Of a stretch of 64,000 nt of DNA, positions 27,388-36,715 are shown one piece after another (the first letter of the stretch is position 1; each line of letters begins with the position of its first letter). The position numbers and the translations under genes were made by a program. The stretch spans positions 1 through 64,000 of the forward strand of contig NZ_VXKK01000032.1 in NCBI RefSeq assembly GCF_008693105.1, read 5' to 3'. Source of the DNA: Corynebacterium flavescens (lineage in GTDB: Bacteria; Actinomycetota; Actinomycetes; Mycobacteriales; Mycobacteriaceae). The notes under the pieces were generated by a model. It ran no database searches, was not told the origin of the DNA, and saw nothing but the letters and a program-made list of their open reading frames with translations.

Positions 27388-29688
27388 ATGCATCCCATAG
27401 ACCTAGACGCCCTTGATTCTTTGCCTAGCGATCTCGCCGAGCTCTCGGATCCCACTGAGCTTATCGTTCCTGCTGAATCTGCGCAGGCCACTAAGAACTC
27501 TCGGCGAAACATCGATCCCATTGCGGCAGCAGATCGAATCGACAGCGACTATCGTCGCTACCTTAAAACGCTTTTGCGGCCCAAAAATGAAAAGATCCGA
27601 TCGGCACTTGTGCGGGCAGTCGATGAGGCCGACTCCTTGACCAAGGGACCAATTTTGGAGATGACCCCGCCCTATGTCCCAGGATCCTCCCCTCAACATC
27701 TAGTGGAGGAGGGAGTTTTAAGTCCCTCCATTTCAGAGCTTGGTAGATCACTACCCGCATCACGCCCCCTCTATCTGCATCAAGAGCGGGCAGTGAGAAA
27801 GCTTCATACTGGGCGAAACTTAGTTGTTTCGACGGGGACAGGCTCGGGCAAGACTGAAAGCTTCCTAATCCCGATAATCGACCACCTTCTCCGAGAACGA
27901 GACGCTGGGCAACTCGGTAGCGGCGTAAGAGCACTTCTCTTGTATCCGATGAATGCACTAGCCAATGACCAAGTAAAACGTCTCAGAGAGATGCTAGCGG
28001 CAGTCCCTGACTTAACTTTCGGTCGATACACCGGGGAAACGCCGAAAGATACAAAGGCGGCTACTGAACTCTACAAGGACATGAATGAGGGAAGCTCTCC
28101 TCTACCAAATGAATTAATCAGCCGCGAACAGATGCAGGAGACTCCCCCGAATATTCTCCTGACAAACTACGCCATGCTGGAATACCTTCTACTGCGGCCA
28201 GAAGACACCACGCTTTTCGACGGGCCAAAGGCTCAAAACTGGTCTTTCCTCGTCATGGACGAGGCTCACGTTTATGCCGGGGCACAAGGTGCCGAAGTAG
28301 CTATGCTTCTGCGCCGCCTCAAAGACCGAGTTCAGCGCCCAGACTCTCCTATCCAATGCATTGCCACCTCTGCGTCGCTGCAGGGGGAAGTGCAAGAGAT
28401 CATGAACTTTGGTGAATCGATTTTCGATGCTCCTTTCGAGTTCGAGACCTCCGACGAGAACCGTCAAGATTTGGTATTAGCCGAACGCGTAAAGTTTTTG
28501 CGCGAAGCCTCTTGGAAATTCCCCGCCCACCTTTTCGACGCGGAGGACCCACTGCTGGCTTTGCAGACCCATTTGAAAGAACACGCCGATTCTCTTGGAG
28601 TCACCCAGTTTCAGACGCTCAACAAAGAGGAACATATTGTTCGGTTACGCGAACTATGTCTGGACCACTCACTTTCGATTTCGGAAATCGCCGACAGCTT
28701 ATGGCCCGATGTAGAGAAACAGATTTCCAAAGAGCGAGTCCATCAGCTAGTTTCGGTCGGTGCTGCCACTACGGATACCACAGGAATACCTGCTATTTCA
28801 GCCAGGTATCACATGTTCGTCCGCGCTACAGAGGGCGCCTTCTTAGGCTTCGATGAACAGGGGCAGCCGCAGGTGACATTGAGCCGCAAAGTCAGTGACG
28901 AAACCGCTTTGGGCGAACGTCCTTATTATGAGTTTGGTACTTGCACTGTATGCGGAGCCGTTCATTTGCTTGGAAAAGTCGCTAAAAGGGCTTTCCTCCC
29001 TCCGGAGAAAGAGACTGGGGAAGCCGCCCGCAACTGGTTGGTTTTTCAAGCTCACGAAAAGAGCTCGGATCTTGATGAAGATGACGAAGTCGAATCATCC
29101 GCAGATTTTTCTGCTGCAGAGCAGGTCCCCCCGTTAATGTATCTTTGCGTGGATTGCGGAAGACTACACCGTTCATCGATTAAGGAGTGCAAGAGCTGTA
29201 GCTCAAGTTCGCTGCATGCAGTCCGTGTCCATAGTGAAAGCTCGCATTCGCGAGAATCCTGCACTGAATGTGGTTCACGCAAGGCTGACCTCATCAAGCG
29301 GTTTTTGACCGACAGTAATGCCACACCAGCAGCCCTGGCTACCTCACTCTTCCAGCTACTGCCGGCAGCGGAAAACTCTGAAAACCTCGTGGGCGAAGGA
29401 CGAAAGCTGTTGATGTTTTCTGACTCGCGCCAAGCTGCTGCATTCGCTGCTCCTTACCTCGAGAGAAGATTCGAAAAGATGCTAGAGCGTCGTTTGATGC
29501 TTAAAGCTCTGGAAGGAGTTCCGCGTGAAAACCAAGCTTCCCTTGAAGACTGGATAACAAGCACCGTACTGGAGGTCAAAAATGCCCACATCGAGCATGG
29601 AAGAGAGCAGCTAAAGCCCAAAATCATTCCATGGGTGTTCAACGAGGCGACAAGTATCGAAAGAGACCTCTCTCTCTCGAAGGTCTAG
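27388..29688 (+). CDS. DruE-like DUF1998 helicase, N-terminal fragment (frameshifted)
   Basis: This is the N-terminal 766 residues of a superfamily 2 helicase: Q-like motif RPLYLHQERAV, Walker A STGTGSGKTES (about residue 149), TNYAMLEYLLLRP, and DEAH at 291-294 in VMDEAHVYAGAQG. Cysteine pairs (CTVC, CVDC, CKSC, CTEC) follow in the second half. The frame ends just after an 11-nt CT tract at 29668-29678, while the homologous protein continues in another frame. Alone it lacks the second helicase lobe and should be inactive. With the preceding gene it resembles Druantia type III. Confidence 0.8.
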   Translation: MHPIDLDALDSLPSDLAELSDPTELIVPAESAQATKNSRRNIDPIAAADRIDSDYRRYLKTLLRPKNEKIRSALVRAVDEADSLTKGPILEMTPPYVPGSSPQHLVEEGVLSPSISELGRSLPASRPLYLHQERAVRKLHTGRNLVVSTGTGSGKTESFLIPIIDHLLRERDAGQLGSGVRALLLYPMNALANDQVKRLREMLAAVPDLTFGRYTGETPKDTKAATELYKDMNEGSSPLPNELISREQMQETPPNILLTNYAMLEYLLLRPEDTTLFDGPKAQNWSFLVMDEAHVYAGAQGAEVAMLLRRLKDRVQRPDSPIQCIATSASLQGEVQEIMNFGESIFDAPFEFETSDENRQDLVLAERVKFLREASWKFPAHLFDAEDPLLALQTHLKEHADSLGVTQFQTLNKEEHIVRLRELCLDHSLSISEIADSLWPDVEKQISKERVHQLVSVGAATTDTTGIPAISARYHMFVRATEGAFLGFDEQGQPQVTLSRKVSDETALGERPYYEFGTCTVCGAVHLLGKVAKRAFLPPEKETGEAARNWLVFQAHEKSSDLDEDDEVESSADFSAAEQVPPLMYLCVDCGRLHRSSIKECKSCSSSSLHAVRVHSESSHSRESCTECGSRKADLIKRFLTDSNATPAALATSLFQLLPAAENSENLVGEGRKLLMFSDSRQAAAFAAPYLERRFEKMLERRLMLKALEGVPRENQASLEDWITSTVLEVKNAHIEHGREQLKPKIIPWVFNEATSIERDLSLSKV

Positions 29689-32147
29689 GACTTGTTGGAT
29701 ATCACCTAGAAATGGACAGCTTCAAGAACACCACTGCCTTCGAATACGTGTCTCAAGTTTTGGGTAGCGATCTGTATGCCGAGGCCTTTGTCAATCTTTT
29801 GCTTTCTGACATGCGCCTACGCGGCGGCCTTGATATGAAAAGTGTTCCTGATGTCAACGAGCCGCGCTTCCAGCCACGGGGAGGCGGCTGGTCATTCCGC
29901 CAAAGAGGAGGCGGAGATCGTGCTCAGAAAATCTATTCTTGGATTCCTGCCCTCGGACGAAGCAACGGGCGGCTGAAGCTCACCCAAAAACTCCTACGGA
30001 AACGTGCGTTGGAGGGAGCCTTCGATGTTTCCCTAGTCGACGATCTCGCGTTGAAGATGCTGAACCGAGTGTGGGAAGGCCTCGAATCAACTCGAATTCT
30101 GATACCAAAAAGCGGTTCTACCCCAGCAGCAAGGGTCATCGACGCCTCTGCTATAAGCGTGGCCGACGGCGATAAGCTCGATTGGTATGTTTGCTCCGTA
30201 TGCAGCTCTTTGTCGCTACACAATTGTCTATCTTTGTGCCCGAACCCGTCCTGCACAGGAGAACTTAAACATCTAGACCGAGAGTCCGAGACCTTTAAAA
30301 ACCACCACTACCGTTGGCTCGCACGCAACCTCGATATCCGTTCTCTCAAGGCTAAAGAACATACTGCGCAGTGGACGCCCAAAGAAGCGGCAGAAGTACA
30401 ACAACAATTCGTGAATGGCAAAATCAACGTCTTGTCATGCTCAACTACATTCGAGCTCGGAGTTGATGTTGGAGAACTGCAGTCTGTGATGATGCGGAAC
30501 ATGCCGCCTCGCACTGCAAACTATGTGCAACGAGCAGGGCGTGCCGGCCGGCGCGCAGGATCCGCTGCCTTTGTTCTAACTTTTGCGAAGCGCGCCTCCC
30601 ACGACATCGCCGTATATCAGAATCCGACGGACATGATCGATGGTGTTATGCGCACGCCCTATCTGTCGATCGAGAATGCTCGCATCGCTACCCGCCATTG
30701 CTACTCCATCGCCTTCGCTGAATTCCTAAGGACGCTGGCTCCTCGAGGACTTCCTTGGTCGACGGTCGCGGGGCTCTTTCTCAACGATGATCCGGAGAAG
30801 CGCCTGTATAAATTGATGAGTGACTTCCTCCGGCCCGTTCCACATCGAGTACAAACCGCGCTCCGGCGAGTTGTACCGGAGTCGCTGCAAACTGAGGTCG
30901 GACTAACCAATGATGCGTGGACTAAAGAATATCTCGAGCTTATTCAAGAGGTCGAGAATTCACTCCTCGACGACCACAAACTCCTCAAGAACCTTCGGCA
31001 ACAAGCCTTCAATGAGAAGAAAGACGGCCGCAGCAGGGCCTATCAGTTCACCATCTCTACGTTGGAAAAGACTCAGACGCTCGGTTACCTAGCCACTAAA
31101 AACTTGCTTCCCAAGTATGGATTCCCTGTAGATACCGTCGAATTGGACACGAGCTTCGGCGGCGAAGCCGGCGCCAAGGTTCGCCTCAACCGCGACCTTA
31201 CCCTTGCAATCGGCGACTACGCCCCCGGTAACTCCGTGGTGGCGGGCGGCCGTCTCTGGACTTCCGCGGGAGTGCGTATCCTCCCAGGCAGAGCCCTGGA
31301 CCATTACTACTTCCAGCAATGCAAGGCGTGCAATGAGATTGTTTGTCAAAAGTATGAACATCTTGAGACTGCGGTATGTCCAAACTGCAATCAAGGATTA
31401 AGTACCAGACCGATTGACATCCTCATTCCGCGTTTTGGCTTCGTTGCCGAACACAAGGCGGGACGTGTAGGAGAAAAAGCGCCTAGAGCTATGTGGAACC
31501 GAGAGTCCCACGTTCTCGGAGAAGGCGAGCCCAGTGGAAATGAACAAAGCTTTGCTGTTGGAGACTCCGCTCTAACTATTTCCGCACATCGGCGAGCGGA
31601 AATAATGGTGATAAACCGCGGTCGAGAGAACGGTTTCCGAATTTGTAGTGACGGTTGTGGTGGCTACGCCGTTGGAAACAAGAGAGAACACCGCAACCCG
31701 CGTACAGGTCAGCCTTGCTCCAATAACACAGACTGGGTTTCGCTGGGACATGTGTATCAAACGGACATTGCAACCATTAGCTTCGCAGGACTAAACGAAT
31801 ACTCGGTTAACGACCTCAGGTCTGCACTTTATGCGATTCTAGAGTCAGCCTCAGAAACTCTTGAGATTAACCGAGACGATCTCGACGGCACAATTTCTTG
31901 GAATGAAGGTGTCCCTCGCTTTGTCCTTTTCGACGCAGTACCGGGCGGCGCGGGCGTAACGGCGAAGATAGTCGATTCTTTCCAAGACGTCGTCACGTCC
32001 GCATTGAGACGAGTAGAAGAATGCGAATGCGACGAGAACACCTCTTGTTATGCTTGTCTGCGATCTTTCAGCAACCAACGCTTCCACGATGTACTAAGGC
32101 GAGATCGCGCGGCGAATGTTCTTCACGAGTTTGAAGTGATCGCTTAG
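29631..32147 (+). CDS. DruE-like DUF1998 helicase, C-terminal fragment (frameshifted)
   Basis: This frame is open from 29631, but the true continuation of the helicase starts at about 29679, right after the CT tract (reading EGLGLVGYHLEMD). It contains the second RecA-like lobe with STTFELGVDVGEL and QRAGRAGRRAG, several cysteine pairs (CSVC, CKAC, CPNC), and a C-terminal DUF1998-type region with FDAVPGGAGV and a cysteine cluster CECDENTSCYACL. Restoring the frame by removing one CT would give a single protein of about 1585 residues. As written this part has only a poor start of its own. Confidence 0.78.
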   Translation: MGVQRGDKYRKRPLSLEGLGLVGYHLEMDSFKNTTAFEYVSQVLGSDLYAEAFVNLLLSDMRLRGGLDMKSVPDVNEPRFQPRGGGWSFRQRGGGDRAQKIYSWIPALGRSNGRLKLTQKLLRKRALEGAFDVSLVDDLALKMLNRVWEGLESTRILIPKSGSTPAARVIDASAISVADGDKLDWYVCSVCSSLSLHNCLSLCPNPSCTGELKHLDRESETFKNHHYRWLARNLDIRSLKAKEHTAQWTPKEAAEVQQQFVNGKINVLSCSTTFELGVDVGELQSVMMRNMPPRTANYVQRAGRAGRRAGSAAFVLTFAKRASHDIAVYQNPTDMIDGVMRTPYLSIENARIATRHCYSIAFAEFLRTLAPRGLPWSTVAGLFLNDDPEKRLYKLMSDFLRPVPHRVQTALRRVVPESLQTEVGLTNDAWTKEYLELIQEVENSLLDDHKLLKNLRQQAFNEKKDGRSRAYQFTISTLEKTQTLGYLATKNLLPKYGFPVDTVELDTSFGGEAGAKVRLNRDLTLAIGDYAPGNSVVAGGRLWTSAGVRILPGRALDHYYFQQCKACNEIVCQKYEHLETAVCPNCNQGLSTRPIDILIPRFGFVAEHKAGRVGEKAPRAMWNRESHVLGEGEPSGNEQSFAVGDSALTISAHRRAEIMVINRGRENGFRICSDGCGGYAVGNKREHRNPRTGQPCSNNTDWVSLGHVYQTDIATISFAGLNEYSVNDLRSALYAILESASETLEINRDDLDGTISWNEGVPRFVLFDAVPGGAGVTAKIVDSFQDVVTSALRRVEECECDENTSCYACLRSFSNQRFHDVLRRDRAANVLHEFEVIA
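29668..29678 (+). repeat. CT dinucleotide tract at the helicase frameshift
   Basis: The tract is CTCTCTCTCTC, 11 nt. With 9 nt (one CT fewer) the codons read Leu-Ser-Leu and continue into Glu-Gly in the frame of the C-terminal fragment. With 11 nt the frame runs into TAG at 29686. The tract can be read as a slipped-strand mutation or a phase-variable switch. Confidence 0.85.
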
Positions 32148-32198
32148 CCACGCTGGTGGATTCTGGAAGCCACTAGGAGCCAGTTCGCCGATCCGCCA

Positions 32199-35100
32199 CT
32201 AGATTTCTCGCAGGAGCTGGGCAACTTTCTCTTGGCGGCGGTGGTTGAACAGGGATACAGTGCGGCGGCGCGGAGCATCTGCGGCCAGGTCTAATGCTTG
32301 GTTTATAGCTGCAAGATCTGTGCCACGGTCGTCGAGGCCGCAGTAGTTGAGAGCCTCAGCTAGGGCGGTTTCGGAGTTCTGCTCGCCATCTAGATTTGTT
32401 TGCTCCGCGCGGTCGGTTGCCCGGGTAACGCTGAAGGTCCCGTCATCCGAGAATCGCAGCCAGACACGGTGTCCTTCACCGGCGCCAATCTCTGGGAGGA
32501 AGCGGCGGATGCTGCCTGTATGCGCATTCGAGCGCCCTGAGATGAGCTCTTGGGGACCATGCGCCGACTGGAAGCTGCGCCGGTCGAGGAATGGGACATC
32601 GAATAGCGTCAGCAGAGCGCGGGGTACGGGGAACCCGGAGCCGCGCAGGTGCTCGGAGGTGATAGTGACCAAAAGCTGCCACTGCCCTTCGATGAAGTAG
32701 AGATCGGCGGCCTCCTGCGGATCGGCATCGATCTGTACTTGTTCGGTATTGCGCTTGACCAGACCATTATCCAAGATGAACTCGCCGTTAGTAGCGAATG
32801 CGCGGACGCTAGAGGGGGCAATGTTGAGCTCAGGAGCCTGTGCAAGCAGACCGGCTAGCGGATAAGAGCCGGTGACATCGACACGGGAACCAATCCACTC
32901 CGCCACCGAACGGTATTCCTCCCCGCCCCAAGTCTTAAGCGCCCACGAGCCACGAGCAACTCGATGGGTGCGTTCATCGGCGGAAAGAGCATTGTCAAGA
33001 GATCGTGGATTCGCATCACCCAAGTCTGCGACAAGCTCCGGAGCAGACATGGGTGTGCCCTTGACAGACAAAATGGCTACGCCGCGATCATTGAGAGATG
33101 AGTTCCGCGTGAGGATATGCTTGCCGCGCGTCTCCCATTGGGGACGCACCTGGCCTAGCCACTCCAGCTTTTCCTCGGGTGTAGAAGGGCCGATCCCCGC
33201 GAGAGAGTCGAGCGTGAGTACACCAAATTCGTCGGGAGCAACGTCTTCCAGAGCTTCTAATGCTTGTTGGTTGTGAATCCATTCGCCTTGTCGCAGTACT
33301 TGTTCTTGCAGGTTGAGAGCCACGGCGGCAAGGTTGACCGAAGGCACAACTGTGGTAGCAAACTCAGGATGCGCTGCCAGAAAATCCGTGTAGCGCTGCG
33401 CCTGCGGAACGAGGATTGGCAGGGCGGCCCGGTGCATCTTGGTGGCGGTGAGGGCCTTTTCTTTCACGATCTTTTCTAGTTGCCGCACGCGCTCGCGGGT
33501 AATCCCCCACCTAGTGCCAATTTCTTCTAAGGACTGCGGCTGAGCGGTGGTGAGCCTGCTGGTGAAGATGTCTTCACAGCGTGCATCATCTTCCCAGATG
33601 CGACACAGTTCAGCTACCGTAGTCTCTGCAATTTCGGAGCGGATGTCCGAGGAAAGCGCCGTGAAATCCCTCAAGCTCGTGCGGACTTCTTCTGGCAGCC
33701 CCTCCTGCATCGCAACCGCAGGAGTTTCGGTGATGGCCAGCCACGTCAGCATAGGCACCACCTTTTCAAGCAAGCTGGGGCTAGGGTTTGCTGGATTTGC
33801 GGTGGACGCTGAGGAGAACGGCGATTGCTCGAGCGGTGCCACGTCATAGGGGCTGTGTTCGACGCCGAAGGAATAAGCTGCGGGGTCTTCGGCATCCAAT
33901 GCCGCCAAGGCGACAGCGTGGACGGCGTCCGCGATGGATTTGGGCCCCATGCCACGGATGTCTTTGAGATCGAGAACTGAAGCCTCCAAAGGCTCGGAGA
34001 AGGCCTCGAACCAGCGCTGGACTACTCGGCGCGAGCGATCCACAGACTCAAGGGCATCACCGATCATTAGCCGGGGAGAAAGCTCGTGCAAGGGGATTTC
34101 CGCGCGTTCGCGGATCCACTCCGTGGTGAGCACGAGGACGCTCGGCGCAGAGATTTCCTCCCGCGGCCATGCCCAAGGAAAGATTGCCTCCAGAGGGTTT
34201 TCTTCCGCGCTTTGCGGTGTTTCCTCGACGTCAGCTTGCAAGTCCACGGGTTGGGGCGACAAGGTAGTGGCGCTTGTTGCGGCAGCTGATGTGGCGCCAG
34301 CCGTGGTGCCTGTTGCGGCGCCTGCGGAGCATTCATAGTTGCGCAAGAGCCAGGCCAGTTCCGCTTCGCTGAGAACGGGGATGCCATAGGCGCGGGCTTT
34401 CTTAGCCTTGCCGCTGTGGGAATGGGGATCGGCAGTCACCAGCGCAACGGTGTTCTTGGTAACTCCGCCGGTGCTCAGGCCCAAGTTGATGATTCTCTGC
34501 TCCCACTGGCCACGCGGCAAGGCCAGCTCTCCGCTCAAGGCAATCCGGCAGCCGGGGAAGATGTTGATCCGTGGGCCGACTGGTTGGGCCAGAAAACCGG
34601 AAATCTGTGCGTCATCGACTCCTAGGGCGTGGGCAGCTTCTTCGATGCGTGCGCGCTCTTCCTGCGTGAGAATTCCATCGGCCCAGGCAACAACGGCCAT
34701 GCGTTGGAGCATCTCGACGTGGACTTCGTGGGCCTCTTCCTCATTAAGCCCTAGGCGTTGGGCGGCATCATACAGTTGAAGGCGCTCAACATCGGTGACG
34801 ACCTCATCATCGAGGACCCGGATGAGAAGATCTTGATAGGCATCGGCCTCGCGCTGCCCTGTTGCCACCGGCCGGGGAAGCAATGTGGGGCCCTGGGGTG
34901 CAGACCGCGTGACAGTTGGCCTTGGGGACTGCACGGCGTACTGCAGGTTGGTGAAGACATAATCTGGCAAAGGCTGCGCGGAAACCACCGCGCCTCTTCT
35001 TAGCAGCTCAAGAAAGAGCTGCACAGTGGCCGCGGTATCCCCCATCGCGGAGTGCGTATGGGCGTTAATAATCCCCAGGCTATCCAGTGCTTGATTTAGC

Positions 35101-35507
35101 TTCCCTGGAGCACCCGGAAGCAGCCGGCGCGACCAGACCATCGTGTCGATAGCCCACTGCTGTGCGGGCGGCAGCTCCACCCCGAGCCTGCTGAACTCTT
35201 GGGAGATCATCCTGGCATCGAAGGAAGCATTATGCGCCACAAACACTCGCTCTGAAAGCAGCCGTGCTACCTGGGAAGATACCTCTGCAAATGTGGGAGC
35301 ATCAGCGACCATGGTCGGGGTAATACCGTGAATGCTGGCGTTAGGAATGTCGCGGTCCGGCTGGACTAAGGACTCAAATCTCTCCACCTCTTCCCCACCC
35401 GCATCACAAGCAATGATTGCAATCTCAAGGATCCGATCGGCACGCCCGAATCCAGTGGTTTCTACGTCAACGACGACATAGGGAAAAGAAAGGGAAAGAG
35501 AGTTCAT
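32199..35507 (-). CDS. Multidomain DEDDh exonuclease with BRCT, HhH and sigma-region-4-like HTH
   Basis: This is a protein of about 1102 residues. The N-terminal 180 residues are a DnaQ-like 3'-5' exonuclease: DVETTG, HNASFD and HSAMGDTAAT supply the DEDDh residues. Then come a helical TerB-like stretch (MAVVAWADGILTQEERARIEE), a BRCT domain (CRIALSGEL to LSEAELAWLLR), a helix-hairpin-helix (LKDIRGMGPKSIADAV), a sigma-70 region-4-like HTH (LEEIGTRWGITRERVRQLEK) and a winged-helix-like part resembling HARE-HTH. The parts suggest processing of damaged or foreign DNA; the role is inferred. ATG 35507 is chosen because TAGAAT lies 7 nt upstream; the earlier ATG at 35516 overlaps that hexamer. It converges on the DruE-like helicase. 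Confidence 0.85.
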   Translation of the reverse strand: MNSLSLSFPYVVVDVETTGFGRADRILEIAIIACDAGGEEVERFESLVQPDRDIPNASIHGITPTMVADAPTFAEVSSQVARLLSERVFVAHNASFDARMISQEFSRLGVELPPAQQWAIDTMVWSRRLLPGAPGKLNQALDSLGIINAHTHSAMGDTAATVQLFLELLRRGAVVSAQPLPDYVFTNLQYAVQSPRPTVTRSAPQGPTLLPRPVATGQREADAYQDLLIRVLDDEVVTDVERLQLYDAAQRLGLNEEEAHEVHVEMLQRMAVVAWADGILTQEERARIEEAAHALGVDDAQISGFLAQPVGPRINIFPGCRIALSGELALPRGQWEQRIINLGLSTGGVTKNTVALVTADPHSHSGKAKKARAYGIPVLSEAELAWLLRNYECSAGAATGTTAGATSAAATSATTLSPQPVDLQADVEETPQSAEENPLEAIFPWAWPREEISAPSVLVLTTEWIRERAEIPLHELSPRLMIGDALESVDRSRRVVQRWFEAFSEPLEASVLDLKDIRGMGPKSIADAVHAVALAALDAEDPAAYSFGVEHSPYDVAPLEQSPFSSASTANPANPSPSLLEKVVPMLTWLAITETPAVAMQEGLPEEVRTSLRDFTALSSDIRSEIAETTVAELCRIWEDDARCEDIFTSRLTTAQPQSLEEIGTRWGITRERVRQLEKIVKEKALTATKMHRAALPILVPQAQRYTDFLAAHPEFATTVVPSVNLAAVALNLQEQVLRQGEWIHNQQALEALEDVAPDEFGVLTLDSLAGIGPSTPEEKLEWLGQVRPQWETRGKHILTRNSSLNDRGVAILSVKGTPMSAPELVADLGDANPRSLDNALSADERTHRVARGSWALKTWGGEEYRSVAEWIGSRVDVTGSYPLAGLLAQAPELNIAPSSVRAFATNGEFILDNGLVKRNTEQVQIDADPQEAADLYFIEGQWQLLVTITSEHLRGSGFPVPRALLTLFDVPFLDRRSFQSAHGPQELISGRSNAHTGSIRRFLPEIGAGEGHRVWLRFSDDGTFSVTRATDRAEQTNLDGEQNSETALAEALNYCGLDDRGTDLAAINQALDLAADAPRRRTVSLFNHRRQEKVAQLLREI

Positions 35508-35601
35508 TGCCCACATTCTAGGAGTTGTCTGTACTTCGCGCTGGATTCACGGCTTAAATTAGGGACGTCAAGTGAGCGAACTATCCGCCCCTTCTACCCG
35601 A

Positions 35602-36510
35602 CTACTGCAGTGCAATGAACTCTTTATCCCCAAATACTGCCGGGCGAACGGCTAGCACGCCCTCCGCTGCAGAATCCGCTGGGACTTCAAAGACCATATC
35701 GCCAGTTGTAGAGGCACCCTGGTAGAGAGTCGACAGGCTATCGAAACTGCTATCAAGAACGACGATATTGTCGTAGGAATTGCTAGTCACACCATCGCGG
35801 GAAACGTACTCCACGTCCACCATAGGACTCGAACCATCGCTGTCGTCAGCTTTGAGGGTTGCAGTCAGGTTGACCACGATGTACTGCTTTCCCGGATCCG
35901 CAGGAGTATTGAAGGGGTTTCCCGCTGCCACCAGGGCATCACCATCGAAGTTGACGCTGTTGATCGTCACAGCCCAGTCGTCATTTTCAACTGTAGTTCC
36001 CAAAGGCAATGGGTTTTCACGTGAGGAGCCGGCGCCGTTGTTACTAGCACCAGATCCGATGGCGCCGAGTGAAGATCCCGCGCCGCCGGCGGTGGAATCA
36101 CTGGCTGAATCGGAGACAACGGTGTCACCGCCGAAAGCATCGTTCGCAGCCTGTCCAACCACAAAGAGGAATACCAGCGGAGCCAGGACGAAACCGACGA
36201 TGGAGACAATGAGGGCGGCGATAGCAACGCCGCGCTTCTTGTTCTTGATTACCAAAGCCACGATGGCCAAGATGAATGCAACGGGGAGGAGTAGCCACCC
36301 CAAAATCAATGCTCCCTTGACGCAGGAAAATACAGTGCCGGCCACAGCGCACACCAAGGCGATGATGCCGACGACATTGCGTTGCACGGGCGCCATAGCA
36401 GGGGCCGATGCGGGAGCGCCGCCAAAGGCTGCAGGCGGGGCGGGAGTGAGATTGGACTGTCCGGAGTTGTGCGGCATCTCGGAGGGCGCCTGTCCGTAGG
36501 TATTAGTCAT
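35602..36510 (-). CDS. DUF4352-type protein with DUF4190-like membrane region
   Basis: This 302-residue protein has a Pro/Ala-rich cytoplasmic N-terminus, then membrane segments (VVGIIALVCAVAGTVFSC, ILGWLLLPVAFILAIVALVI, GVAIAALIVSIVGFVLAPLVF), a Ser/Gly linker, and an external Ig-like domain of the telokin/DUF4352 type (ENDDWAVTINSVNFDGDAL to the end). The start at 36510 is supported by AGGAGCTCTC before the ATG; the open frame extends 39 codons further but looks non-coding. A cell-surface sensing or binding role is only a guess. Confidence 0.8.
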   Translation of the reverse strand: MTNTYGQAPSEMPHNSGQSNLTPAPPAAFGGAPASAPAMAPVQRNVVGIIALVCAVAGTVFSCVKGALILGWLLLPVAFILAIVALVIKNKKRGVAIAALIVSIVGFVLAPLVFLFVVGQAANDAFGGDTVVSDSASDSTAGGAGSSLGAIGSGASNNGAGSSRENPLPLGTTVENDDWAVTINSVNFDGDALVAAGNPFNTPADPGKQYIVVNLTATLKADDSDGSSPMVDVEYVSRDGVTSNSYDNIVVLDSSFDSLSTLYQGASTTGDMVFEVPADSAAEGVLAVRPAVFGDKEFIALQ

Positions 36511-36715
36511 GAGAGCTCCTGAAAGCGATAGAGGAAAGGGTTGAATCGAAGGCCTTAGCCCCGCACCACCAAATACGGCAAGTGGAGCAATTAAGACGCT
36601 GTTGATTACAACAAGACCGCCGGACATGCGGCCGCATACTTTCGAACTCTCTCACTAAAAACTGCTTTGTGCCCTCACGATTGACGCCTCAACGTGTACA
36701 CAAATTCGAACGGTG

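Noticed and set aside
29631..29690. Programmed ribosomal frameshift joining the two helicase halves
   Set aside because: The CT tract does not form an X-XXY-YYZ slippery heptamer, and no clear downstream pseudoknot or stimulatory ribosome site was seen; mutation or slipped-strand switching is simpler.
18432..35507. DISARM or BREX system
   Set aside because: No PLD nuclease, no separate DUF1998 gene, no PglX, PglZ or BrxC-like gene; the methyltransferase is part of a Type ISP chain.
16484..36715. Prophage or integrative element with tRNA attachment site
   Set aside because: No integrase, transposase, phage structural gene, flanking tRNA or obvious direct repeats at the borders.
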